Shown: positions 41,254-49,545 of the stretch, in pieces
Position numbering within the stretch: position 1 is the stretch's first letter
Layout of the letters: each line of letters opens with the position of its first letter
Source: Fumia sp045615345
Lineage (GTDB): Bacteria > Bacillota > Clostridia > Oscillospirales > Ruminococcaceae
Length of the DNA: 64,000 bases
Assembly (NCBI GenBank): GCA_045615345.1
Contig: JAZLER010000013.1
Coordinates: forward strand, 62,001-126,000
Direction: 5' to 3'
Program-made: the position numbers and the translations under genes
Notes under the pieces: generated by a model
What the model saw: the letters and a program-made list of their open reading frames with translations, nothing else
Told to the model about the DNA's origin: nothing
Databases searched by the model: none

Positions 41254-43191
41254 ATGAGCGAGAAATTTTACATCACAACGGCGATTGCATACACATCTCA
41301 GAAGCCTCACATCGGCAATACTTATGAGATTGTTTTAACCGATGCCATTGCCCGTTCCAAGCGTGCTCAAGGGTACGATGTTTACTTTTTGACAGGTACC
41401 GATGAACACGGACAGAAAATTGAAGACTGCGCAAAAGCAAAAGGTGTAACACCTAAAGAATATGTTGACGAAGTATCAGGAATGGTGCGTAACATCTGGG
41501 ACACAATGGACACAACTTATGACAAGTTCATCCGCACAACCGATGATTACCACGAAGATGCAGTCAAGAAAATCTTCAAAAAGCTCTATGACCAGGGCGA
41601 TATCTACAAATCCGAATACAGTGGTCTTTACTGCGTTCCCTGTGAATCCTTCTTCACTGAAAGCCAATTAAAAGACGGTTGTTGCCCCGACTGTGGCAGA
41701 CCTGTCCAGACTACAAAAGAAGAAGCATATTTCTTCAAAATGAGCAAATATCAGGACAGACTTATGAAGCACATCGAAGAAAATCCTGATTTCATCGTAC
41801 CCGAATCCCGTAAAAAAGAAATGGTAAACAACTTCTTAAAACCGGGTCTTCAGGACCTCTGCGTTTCCAGAAGCTCATTCAAATGGGGCGTTCCCGTTTC
41901 CTTTGACGATAAACATGTAATCTATGTGTGGATTGATGCTCTTTCCAACTACATCACAGCTTTAGGCTACAACCCCGATGGCAACGAGGGCGACCTTTAT
42001 GAGAAATACTGGCCTGCAAATGTTCATATCATCGGTAAGGATATCCTGCGTTTCCATACAATTTACTGGCCCATTATCCTTATGGCACTTGGCGAACCTC
42101 TGCCGAAACAGGTTTTCGGTCATCCCTGGCTTTTGTTCGGCGCTGACAAAATGAGTAAATCCAAAGGTAATGTTATCTATGCTGACGATCTGGTACGCCT
42201 TTTCGGTGTTGACGCTGTAAGATACTACCTCCTTTCCAATATGCCTTACGGTCAGGACGGAAATATTACTTACGAAACCTTTATCGGTAAGTATAACTCA
42301 GACCTTGCAAATACTTTAGGTAACCTTGTAAACCGTACAGTTACAATGGCTAACAAGTATTTTGACGGCGAAATCTTAAAAGCATCCATAGAAAATGAAC
42401 TCGATGCTGACCTTAAAGCAGTTGCAGACGATACATTCAAAGCATCGGTGGATTTGATGAACGAATACCGTACAGCCGATGCACTTGCAAAAATTATAGG
42501 CCTTGCACAGCGTTCCAACAAATACATTGACGAAACTGCACCCTGGGCACTTGCAAAGGACGAAGCTTCCCTCCCAAGACTTAAAGTGGTACTTTCTAAC
42601 CTCATTGAAGCTATCAGAGTTTTAGCAGTTTCCCTTATGCCCTTTATGCCCTCCACTTCAAAAGCAATTCTTACACAGATTAACGCTACCGAGAGTAACT
42701 TTAACAATGCATCTTTCGGCGAAGGTGAAGCAAGAAAAGTCGGCACTGCCGAAGCACTTTTTGCAAGAATTGACGAAGCAAAAATGTTAGAGCAGATTCA
42801 GAAAGAAATCGTTGAACCCCAGATTGCCGCTGCAAAAGCAAACGCAAAACCCGAGGGCATAACCGATATGATTTCAATTGACGACTTTGCAAAGGTTGAA
42901 CTTCGTGTAGGCGAAATCAAATCCTGCGAAAAGCTCAAAAAATCCAAGAAACTCCTTGTTTTGAAGGTAAATGACGGCGAAAAAGAACGCCAGGTGCTTT
43001 CAGGCATTTCCCAGTGGTATGAACCCTGCGACCTTATCGGCAAAAAGATTATCCTTGTTTCCAACTTAAAACCCGCAAAACTCTGCGGTGAGGAAAGCTT
43101 TGGTATGATTTTAGCTGCCGACTGCTCTGAAAACGATGTAAAAGTAATCTTCGTTGACGACTCAATCCCCACAGGTTCAAAAATAAGATAA
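41254..43191 (+). CDS. metG: Methionyl-tRNA synthetase
   Basis: Charges tRNA-Met. The 645-residue class I synthetase has PHIGNTYE (HIGH-like), KMSKSKGN (KMSKS), a Cys zinc knuckle (CVPCESFF...CCPDCGRP) and a C-terminal tRNA-binding EMAP/OB domain (about 545-645, VELRVGEIKSCEKL). I start at ATG 41254 after AGGAGG; the longer ORF runs back into the T-box. Regulated by the T-box leader. Confidence 0.97.
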   Translation: MSEKFYITTAIAYTSQKPHIGNTYEIVLTDAIARSKRAQGYDVYFLTGTDEHGQKIEDCAKAKGVTPKEYVDEVSGMVRNIWDTMDTTYDKFIRTTDDYHEDAVKKIFKKLYDQGDIYKSEYSGLYCVPCESFFTESQLKDGCCPDCGRPVQTTKEEAYFFKMSKYQDRLMKHIEENPDFIVPESRKKEMVNNFLKPGLQDLCVSRSSFKWGVPVSFDDKHVIYVWIDALSNYITALGYNPDGNEGDLYEKYWPANVHIIGKDILRFHTIYWPIILMALGEPLPKQVFGHPWLLFGADKMSKSKGNVIYADDLVRLFGVDAVRYYLLSNMPYGQDGNITYETFIGKYNSDLANTLGNLVNRTVTMANKYFDGEILKASIENELDADLKAVADDTFKASVDLMNEYRTADALAKIIGLAQRSNKYIDETAPWALAKDEASLPRLKVVLSNLIEAIRVLAVSLMPFMPSTSKAILTQINATESNFNNASFGEGEARKVGTAEALFARIDEAKMLEQIQKEIVEPQIAAAKANAKPEGITDMISIDDFAKVELRVGEIKSCEKLKKSKKLLVLKVNDGEKERQVLSGISQWYEPCDLIGKKIILVSNLKPAKLCGEESFGMILAADCSENDVKVIFVDDSIPTGSKIR

Positions 43192-43194
43192 GAT

Positions 43195-43220
43195 AAAGCC
43201 CTCTTTACGAGGGCTTTTCT
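43195..43220 (+). terminator. Terminator of metG
   Basis: Stem AAAGCCCTC/GAGGGCTTT (43195-43203/43209-43217) then a T run. Confidence 0.85.
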
Positions 43221-43248
43221 TGACACTTTTTCTCTGAAATGGTATAAT
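43220..43248 (+). promoter_or_regulatory. Sigma-A promoter of the metal exporter gene
   Basis: TTGACA (43220-43225), 17 bp, TATAAT (43243-43248). Confidence 0.9.
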
Positions 43249-43277
43249 GCTTTCATTAACCTTGAAAGGAAAAATAT

Positions 43278-44180
43278 ATGTCTGAAGTTATTATTCACTC
43301 TGTGTTGCACACTTTAGAGGACACTTTAAAAACACTCCCCGTTTTGTTTTTAGTCTATCTCTTTATCGAATGGATAGAGCACCGCTTTGACTTCTCAAAA
43401 ATTATGAACCCCAAAGCTTCCCTCCTGGGTCCTTTACTCGGTGCGCTGACAGGACTTATTCCCCAATGCGGATTTTCCGCAGCATCTGCTTCGCTTTTCG
43501 GCGAGAAGATGATTTCTGCATCCACACTCATTGCGGTTTTCATTGCTACTTCCGATGAAGCCGTCCCCTTGCTTTTGTCAAATACCGATACCGTAAAAAC
43601 TGTTCCTTTGCTGATTATAATCAAGCTTGTTATAGCGGTAATTGCGGGCTACACTTTAAGATACACCCTTTTTAAAGAGAATATCCCAAAACCCGAACAT
43701 CACTGTCACTGTATTCCGACAGATGAAGAGCATCACCACGAGGAAGGTCATCACGACAACCACGAAAACCCCGACTGTCATTGCTGTTGCGACAATAAAT
43801 CACTTCTTCTGAGTGCTTTGCTTCACACCTTAAAAGTTACGGCATTTCTGTTTGTAACGATGCTTATTATAAACCTTGTAATAAACTTTATCGGTGAAGA
43901 CAATCTTGCAAAACTTCTGCTTTCGGGAAGTATCTTCCAACCCTTTTTAACTTCGCTTTTAGGACTTATCCCGGGATGTGCAGGGTCGGTACTTTTAACC
44001 GAACTTTTCATAAACGGTGGTATCACCTTTGCATCGCTTGTTTCAGGACTTTCTGCAGGTTGCGGTTTCGGGTATTTAATTCTCTTTAAAGAATGTAAAA
44101 ATCGCAAAAAAGCGTTTCTTATCCTTTTAACCACCTATGTTATCTCAGTTTTATCAGGAATAATAATCTCACTTTTTTAA
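43278..44180 (+). CDS. Putative heavy-metal exporter (ArsP_2-type)
   Basis: A 300-residue polytopic membrane protein with two homologous halves, each with a GLIPxCG/GLIPGCAGS-type motif (LTGLIPQCGFSAASASLF and LLGLIPGCAGSVLLTELF). This is the signature of the putative 10-TM heavy-metal exporter family related to ArsP. Between the halves (about 138-172) is a loop with many His and Cys (HHCHC, EEHHHEEGHHDNHEN, CHCCC), probably a cytoplasmic metal-binding region. The substrate (Zn, Cu, Mn or arsenical) cannot be told. Monocistronic. Confidence 0.82.
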   Translation: MSEVIIHSVLHTLEDTLKTLPVLFLVYLFIEWIEHRFDFSKIMNPKASLLGPLLGALTGLIPQCGFSAASASLFGEKMISASTLIAVFIATSDEAVPLLLSNTDTVKTVPLLIIIKLVIAVIAGYTLRYTLFKENIPKPEHHCHCIPTDEEHHHEEGHHDNHENPDCHCCCDNKSLLLSALLHTLKVTAFLFVTMLIINLVINFIGEDNLAKLLLSGSIFQPFLTSLLGLIPGCAGSVLLTELFINGGITFASLVSGLSAGCGFGYLILFKECKNRKKAFLILLTTYVISVLSGIIISLF

Positions 44181-44186
44181 AAAAAT

Positions 44187-44217
44187 CCTCCGTAATTTTA
44201 AATTACGGGGGGTTTTT
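44187..44217 (+). terminator. Terminator of the metal exporter gene
   Basis: An extended CCGTAATTT/AAATTACGG stem (44190-44198/44200-44208) with G-T extension, then TTTTT. Confidence 0.75.
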
Positions 44218-44220
44218 AGT

Positions 44221-44247
44221 AACATTTTTAAGTTTTCCTCATATTAT
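44221..44247 (+). promoter_or_regulatory. Possible mother-cell (SigE/SigK-type) promoter
   Basis: AAC at 44221-44223, a 16-bp spacer, then CATATTAT (44240-44247), which fits the AC-N16-CATAnnnT pattern of late sporulation promoters. No sigma-A promoter of quality is seen before the 44299 gene. Confidence 0.35.
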
Positions 44248-44298
44248 GTACTAAACCGCCCAAAGCGGATTTAAAGACATACTTAAGGAGGCTTTTAA

Positions 44299-45120
44299 AT
44301 GTCAGATCAGACTTACACACCATATGGTGGTGCCACAGGTGCCAACTGCTTTAAAGAAGCTGTATGTGTAAACACAGGAAGAATTTACGACAGTTGCAGT
44401 GACAAGGACTGTTTAGAAAACTTAAGGGTTTATTTTACCGAAACAAATCAGGGTATTATCAACGAAGCACAAAGCATCAAAGTAAGACGGGTGGAAGTTG
44501 CAAATGTAACAATGGAAGTGGAAGCTGTCCCCTTTAATAAAGGTTTTTACTCGGTTGATACAACATTCTATTTCCTTATTACGCTCGACACTTACGAGGC
44601 TCAGCCTTGCTCCAACCCCACAACCGTTCAGGGTGTTTCTGTTTTCTCCAAAAAGGTTATCCTTTACGGCGCAGAAGGCAATGTGAAGAACTTCACTTCC
44701 CTTTCGGGTTGTGAATTTATCACAGGTGAGGACTGCACACTCCCCTCAAACACACCTACTGCACGCATTCAGGTGGTCGACCCGATTATCTTAGCTTCAA
44801 AAATCTGCGATACCCAGAGAAATGACTGCGACTGCAACACTGTCGCTGTCCCCGAAACACTTCCCTGTCTTTTCCCCGGCACTATCGTTACAGGTGAAAC
44901 AGCAAGATATGTTTATGTTTCCATCGGTCTTTTCTCGATTGTTCAGCTTGAACGCGAAGTACAGATGATGATTCCCGTTTACGACTTCAGTATTCCCGAC
45001 AAGGACTGCACATCTGCTGAAAACACATGTGACCCCTGTGAGCTTTTCAGAAAAATCAAATTCCCCGTGAGTGAATTCTTCCCTCCAAGACTTACCGAGC
45101 TTGAATGCGAAGAAGAATAG
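44299..45120 (+). CDS. Conserved Cys-rich protein, unknown function
   Basis: A 273-residue soluble protein without signal peptide. It has 18 cysteines, notably in an N-terminal segment CFKEAVCVNTGRIYDSCSDKDC and a C-terminal CTSAENTCDPC. The middle is predicted beta-rich (VRRVEVANVTMEVEAVPFNKGFYSVDTTFYFLITLD). I believe similar proteins occur widely in Clostridia, but know no function. The possible SigE/SigK promoter and cysteine content make a spore-coat role conceivable (inference). Strong ribosome binding site (AAGGAGG) and terminator; monocistronic. Confidence 0.75.
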   Translation: MSDQTYTPYGGATGANCFKEAVCVNTGRIYDSCSDKDCLENLRVYFTETNQGIINEAQSIKVRRVEVANVTMEVEAVPFNKGFYSVDTTFYFLITLDTYEAQPCSNPTTVQGVSVFSKKVILYGAEGNVKNFTSLSGCEFITGEDCTLPSNTPTARIQVVDPIILASKICDTQRNDCDCNTVAVPETLPCLFPGTIVTGETARYVYVSIGLFSIVQLEREVQMMIPVYDFSIPDKDCTSAENTCDPCELFRKIKFPVSEFFPPRLTELECEEE

Positions 45121-45122
45121 AT

Positions 45123-45161
45123 GTAAAGCACAAGTTTTTATAACTTGTGCTTTACTTTTTT
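45123..45161 (+). terminator. Strong terminator
   Basis: A perfect 14-bp stem (45123-45136/45142-45155) and six T residues end the 44299 gene. Confidence 0.9.
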
Positions 45162-45211
45162 AAAATAGTGTGTTACAATTAACCTAACATCTATCAGAAG
45201 GAGCGATGATT

Positions 45212-46126
45212 ATGAAATTAGGTTTTGTAAGTGCAATTTTAGATAACTATAGCTTTGAAGAAGTTATCGATTTTGCAAGTGAACACGGCTTTGAATGTGT
45301 TGAAATGGCTTGCTGGCCTCAGGGTAAAGCTGAACGCCGTTATGCAGGTGTAAGCCATATTGATGTAGAAGATACAAGCGACAAGAATATTAACTACATC
45401 AAAGATTACTGTGCAAAGAAAAATGTTGAGATTTCATCTCTTGCTTTCTATCCCAACACAATGGACGAGGATTTGGAAAAGAGAAATGCTAACATCGACC
45501 ACCTCAAAAAGGTTATCGTTATGTCAGGAAAACTCGGCGTTAATATGGTAACAACCTTTGTCGGCAGAATGCAGACAAAGAATGTTGAAGAAAACATCGA
45601 AGAATTCAAGAAAGTATGGCCCGATATCATTAAATTCGCTGAAGAAAACGGCGTTAAAGTTGCTATCGAGAACTGCCCCATGCTCTTTGGTTATGACCAG
45701 TGGCCCGGCGGACAGAACCTCTTTACAACTCCCGATATCTGGAGAAGATGTTTTGAAATTATCCCCAGCAAAAACTTCGGGTTAAACTACGACCCCTCTC
45801 ACTTTGTATGGCAGATGATTGATTACATCAAACCCATCTATGAATTCAAAGACAGAATTTTCCATGTACATTATAAAGATATCAAAGTTTACCGTGACAA
45901 GCTTAACGATTGCGGTATTATGGCAACTCCCCTCTCCTTTATGTCCCCGAAACTTCCCGGCCTTGGCGATGTTGACTGGGGCAAATATGTTTCCGCGCTT
46001 ACAGACATCGGTTTTGAAGGTTATACCTGCCTTGAAATCGAAGACAAAGCGTTCGAAGGAAGCAAAGAAAGAGTGGAAAGCTCCTTAGTTCTCGCAAAAC
46101 GCTATATGGAACAGTTTGTAATCTAA
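45212..46126 (+). CDS. Sugar phosphate isomerase/epimerase (xylose isomerase-like TIM barrel)
   Basis: A 304-residue AP-endonuclease-2/xylose-isomerase-like barrel. Metal-ligand motifs typical of the family are visible: AIENCP (Glu), LNYDPSHFVWQ (Asp/His), FHVHYKDIK (His) and CLEIED (Glu). Such proteins act as tagatose 3-epimerases, IolE/IolI-type enzymes or related; the substrate is not evident. I start at ATG 45212 since AAGGAG is 8 bp upstream, whereas ATG 45206 is too close. An extended -10 (TGTTACAAT) lies at 45171-45179. Confidence 0.85.
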   Translation: MKLGFVSAILDNYSFEEVIDFASEHGFECVEMACWPQGKAERRYAGVSHIDVEDTSDKNINYIKDYCAKKNVEISSLAFYPNTMDEDLEKRNANIDHLKKVIVMSGKLGVNMVTTFVGRMQTKNVEENIEEFKKVWPDIIKFAEENGVKVAIENCPMLFGYDQWPGGQNLFTTPDIWRRCFEIIPSKNFGLNYDPSHFVWQMIDYIKPIYEFKDRIFHVHYKDIKVYRDKLNDCGIMATPLSFMSPKLPGLGDVDWGKYVSALTDIGFEGYTCLEIEDKAFEGSKERVESSLVLAKRYMEQFVI

Positions 46127-46132
46127 CATAAC

Positions 46133-46157
46133 AAAGCCCCGTATTCTACGGGGTTTT
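46133..46157 (+). terminator. Terminator of the isomerase-like gene
   Basis: Stem AAAGCCCCGTA/TACGGGGTTTT (46133-46143/46147-46157). Confidence 0.85.
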
Positions 46158-46190
46158 CTCTTTGTAAAGAAAATCGATTTACATACAAAA

Positions 46191-46228
46191 ACAAAAGGCG
46201 TATCGTAATGATACGCCTTTTGTTTTTA
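46191..46228. terminator. Bidirectional hairpin terminator
   Basis: A perfect 14-bp stem (46191-46204/46210-46223) with T runs on both strands. It can end gatB transcripts coming from the right. Confidence 0.8.
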
Positions 46229-46242
46229 CTGATACTCTTAAA

Positions 46243-46341
46243 GCCTTCCCTGATTTGCCTCCATTGCCTAAAGGGAGGGGGACCACCGAAGGTGGTGGAG
46301 GGATTCAGGAAGGGGGACCGCGTCAGCGGTGGAAGGGTTGT
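46243..46341. repeat. Compound intergenic repeat, copy 2
   Basis: Contains CCTCCATT/AAGGGAGG, ACCACC/GGTGGT and ACCGC/GCGGT hairpins. On the minus strand 46259-46309 matches the 441-494 module of copy 1, but the internal stem ACCAAGC/GCTTGGT is replaced by ACCACC/GGTGGT: sequence changed, pairing kept. Confidence 0.85.
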
Positions 46342-46352
46342 TTTAACAAGTT

Positions 46353-47789
46353 TTACTTAAGATATTCCATAAGCATTTCACGCATAATTGTGGGGTTGCC
46401 TTTACCCTTTGAAGCCTTCATACACTGACCTACAAGGAAGCCGAATGCATTTGTCTTACCGTTTTTGTAGTCTTCAATGGACTTCTGGTTGTTAGCCACA
46501 ACTTCTTCAACGATGGCTTTGAGTGCACCCTCATCGGAAATCTGTCCAAGACCTTTTTCGTCAACGATGGCTTTAGGCTCTTTGCCCGAAACAAGCATTT
46601 CTTCAAATACAGTTTTACCTGCAGAGTTTGAGATAACGTTCTTTTCGATAAGCTCGATAAGTGCCGACATATTATCAGCATTGATATTAAGCTCTGCGAT
46701 AGTCTTGTTCTGCTCGTTCATAACTCTTGAAATATCACTGAGCACCCAGTTTGCGGCACTTTTTGCCTTAACTTTGTTAAGTGCGATAATACCTTCAAAG
46801 AGTGCGGATTTTTCCATATTGTCAACGATAAGGTTTGCTTCAACCTCTGTAAGAGAGTACTCTGTGATATATCTGTAAACCTTTTTGTTGGGAAGCTCGG
46901 GGATAGATTCTTTAAGAGATCTGAGATATTCCTCATCGAGCACAATAGTTGAAAGGTCGGGTTCGGGGAAATAACGATAATCCTGAGCATCTTCCTTGCT
47001 TCTCAATATTACATTGACACCCTTTGCATCATCCCAACGGCGTGTTTCCTGAGTAATCACTTCACCATTTTCAATAGCTTTAATCTGTCTGTCAGCCTCG
47101 TAATCAATAGCACGGACAGCACCTGAGAAGGTGTTGACATTCTTCATCTCAACGCGTGTGCCATAAGGCTCGCCTTTTTTATGAACAGATACGTTGATAT
47201 CGCATCTGATGGAGCCTTCCTGCATCTTACAGTCGGAAATACCGATGTACTGCAAAATCGATTTGATGGTTTCAAGATAAGCCTTTGCATCCTTTGAAGA
47301 ATGCATATCAGGTTCGGAAACGATTTCGATAAGCGGCACACCACAACGGTTGAAGTCAACGAGCGTACCTGTAAAGCTGTCCTCATGGATAAGCTTACCT
47401 GCGTCTTCCTCGATATGAATTCTTGTTACGCCTATTCTCTTTTGCTCCCCGTCAACCAAAACATCAACATAGCCGTTTTCGCAAAGCGGAATATCAAACT
47501 GGCTTATCTGGTAAGCCTTGGGAAGGTCAGGATAAAAATAGTTCTTTCTGTCCTGTTTGGAAATAGGATTGATGGTACAGTTAAGTGCATAACCCATTCT
47601 TACGGCAGATTCCACAACCTTTTCGTTGAGTGTCGGCAAGGTACCGGGCATACCCATACAGATAGGACAGCACTGGGTGTTAACCTCTAAACCGAAAGCA
47701 TTTTTACAACTACAATAAATTTTAGACTGTGTATTAAGTTCAGCGTGGACTTCAAGGCCCACTACAATTTCATAATCATTATAAGCCAT
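46353..47789 (-). CDS. gatB: Asp/Glu-tRNA amidotransferase subunit B
   Basis: Kinase-like subunit of GatCAB, which converts Glu-tRNA(Gln) to Gln-tRNA(Gln) (and Asp-tRNA(Asn) to Asn-tRNA(Asn)). The 478-residue protein has EIVVGLEVHAELNTQSKIYC, a CSC...CCPIC zinc motif, PDLPKAYQISQFD, IHIEEDAGK and the C-terminal YqeY-like domain. I start at ATG 47787 with GGGGTG upstream. It is last in the gatC-gatA-gatB order, 12 bp after gatA. Confidence 0.97.
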   Translation of the reverse strand: MAYNDYEIVVGLEVHAELNTQSKIYCSCKNAFGLEVNTQCCPICMGMPGTLPTLNEKVVESAVRMGYALNCTINPISKQDRKNYFYPDLPKAYQISQFDIPLCENGYVDVLVDGEQKRIGVTRIHIEEDAGKLIHEDSFTGTLVDFNRCGVPLIEIVSEPDMHSSKDAKAYLETIKSILQYIGISDCKMQEGSIRCDINVSVHKKGEPYGTRVEMKNVNTFSGAVRAIDYEADRQIKAIENGEVITQETRRWDDAKGVNVILRSKEDAQDYRYFPEPDLSTIVLDEEYLRSLKESIPELPNKKVYRYITEYSLTEVEANLIVDNMEKSALFEGIIALNKVKAKSAANWVLSDISRVMNEQNKTIAELNINADNMSALIELIEKNVISNSAGKTVFEEMLVSGKEPKAIVDEKGLGQISDEGALKAIVEEVVANNQKSIEDYKNGKTNAFGFLVGQCMKASKGKGNPTIMREMLMEYLK

Positions 47790-47801
47790 TACACTCACCC
47801 C

Positions 47802-49262
47802 TTACTTCAAAGTCTTCGACAAATCAAATCCACCAACAAGCTTTTCATAGCAAGCCGCAGCATCAAACAAAGTCTGTTCACTGAATTTTGAACCGATAAG
47901 CTGACATCCTATCGGCATATTCTTGCTGTCAAATCCGCAAGGCATACTGATTGCGGGAAGCCCTGCAATATTTATCATAACAGTAAGGATATCGTTCATA
48001 TACATCTTGACCTGGTCGTCAACGTTCTCACCGATTTTAAACGCTGTATCGGGAGTTGTGGGAGTGAGCAGAAAATCACACTGAGTAAACGCGTCAGCGT
48101 ACTGTTTCTGGATAAGCTGCTGAGTGAATTTTGCCTTTTTGTAGTAAGCATCGTAATAACCCGAAGAAAGTACATAAGTACCGAGCATTATACGGCGTTT
48201 AACCTCTGCACCGAAGCCCTCGTTACGGGTATTTAAGTAAAGTTCTTCAAGTGTTTTTGCATTTTCACTGCGGTAACCGTACTTAACACCATCAAATCTT
48301 GCAAGGTTTGAGGAAGCTTCCGCAGAAGAAATGATATAGTAAGCAGAAAGTGCGTAGTCAGTACTCGGAAGCGAAACAGGTACAAGTGTCGCACCCATTT
48401 TTTCGTACTCTTTTGCAACCTGCATAACAGCGTTTTTAACATCCTCTGTTACACCCTCTGCAAAGTATTCTTTCGGAATACCTATTTTAATTCCCTTAAC
48501 ATCGGGGTTAATTTTTGTGAAATCAGGATAAGTGCGGCTTACAGTAGTTGTGTCCATCTTATCCTTGCCACAGATAACAGAATAAGTGAGAGCTAAATCC
48601 TCAACGCTTCTGCCGATAGGTCCAATCTGGTCAAGTGATGATGCAAACGCAACAAGACCGTATCTTGAAACCGAGCCATATGTGGGTTTTAAACCTACAA
48701 CACCACAGTAAGCGGAAGGCTGACGGATAGAGCCACCTGTATCGGACCCTAAAGTGATAACAGCTTCACCCGAAGCTACTGCTGCAGCACTACCACCCGA
48801 AGAACCACCGGGAACATATTCAGTGTTATAAGGGTTTTTAGTCTTTTTAAAAGCAGAGTTTTCAGTGGAAGAACCCATTGCAAACTCGTCCATATTAAGC
48901 TTTCCGAGGTACACACAATCGGTTTCATCGAGCTTTTCGATAACTGTTGCATTGTAAGGAGGCACAAAGTTCTCAAGCATCTTTGATGCACAGGTTGTGG
49001 GCATTCCTTTAAGACAGATATTGTCTTTAATACCAATGGGGATACCTGCAAGTTTGTGTAAAGCATCTCCCTTTACACGCTTTTCATCCACTTCTTTCGC
49101 CTTTTTGAGAGCACCCTCGCGGTCTACCGAAAGGTAAGCTTCAATCTCCGGCTCTTTTTCATCGATTCTTGAAAGCACGGATTCTGTAAGTTCCAAAGAG
49201 GAAATCTCTTTGCTTTCGAGCATCTTTGAAAGCTCGGACGCAGTATATTTAAAAAGTTCCAT
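47802..49262 (-). CDS. gatA: Asp/Glu-tRNA amidotransferase subunit A
   Basis: Glutaminase subunit of GatCAB. A 486-residue amidase-signature protein: catalytic Lys in GIKDNICLKG, Ser-rich GGSSGGSAAAVASG, and GSDTGGSIRQPS with the cis-Ser/nucleophile Ser. The start ATG 49260-49262 follows AGGAGG; the longer ORF begins upstream of that site. Confidence 0.97.
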   Translation of the reverse strand: MELFKYTASELSKMLESKEISSLELTESVLSRIDEKEPEIEAYLSVDREGALKKAKEVDEKRVKGDALHKLAGIPIGIKDNICLKGMPTTCASKMLENFVPPYNATVIEKLDETDCVYLGKLNMDEFAMGSSTENSAFKKTKNPYNTEYVPGGSSGGSAAAVASGEAVITLGSDTGGSIRQPSAYCGVVGLKPTYGSVSRYGLVAFASSLDQIGPIGRSVEDLALTYSVICGKDKMDTTTVSRTYPDFTKINPDVKGIKIGIPKEYFAEGVTEDVKNAVMQVAKEYEKMGATLVPVSLPSTDYALSAYYIISSAEASSNLARFDGVKYGYRSENAKTLEELYLNTRNEGFGAEVKRRIMLGTYVLSSGYYDAYYKKAKFTQQLIQKQYADAFTQCDFLLTPTTPDTAFKIGENVDDQVKMYMNDILTVMINIAGLPAISMPCGFDSKNMPIGCQLIGSKFSEQTLFDAAACYEKLVGGFDLSKTLK

Positions 49263-49275
49263 TTTTAGTTCCTCC

Positions 49276-49545
49276 TTAGTCAACTACCTTAGGCACTACG
49301 ATACAGCCTGCCTGAACTTCGGGTGCATTCTTTAAAAGCTCCGCACGCTCAAATTTCTTTTCAGCGACATCTTTGCGCATTTCCATAGGGTTTTCAGGGT
49401 CAATCAAAGCACCGCTTGCATCAATATCAGGGAGCTTTTCAACCATATTTACGATGTTTTCCATCTCTTTTTCAAATTTTGCTTCTTCCTCGGGTGTAAA
49501 GCTTAATTTTGAAAGCTTTGCGAGGCGTTTCATATCAATTTTCAT
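49276..49545 (-). CDS. gatC: Asp/Glu-tRNA amidotransferase subunit C
   Basis: An 89-residue GatC subunit that stabilises the GatA-GatB complex. The typical N-terminus is MKRLAKLSKLSFTPEEEAKF, then the DIDASGALIDPENPMEMRKDV block. The start overlaps the end of ligA by 11 bp. Confidence 0.93.
   Translation of the reverse strand: MKIDMKRLAKLSKLSFTPEEEAKFEKEMENIVNMVEKLPDIDASGALIDPENPMEMRKDVAEKKFERAELLKNAPEVQAGCIVVPKVVD

Noticed and set aside
47301..47690. 129-codon plus-strand ORF
   Set aside because: Antisense to gatB, no supporting signals.
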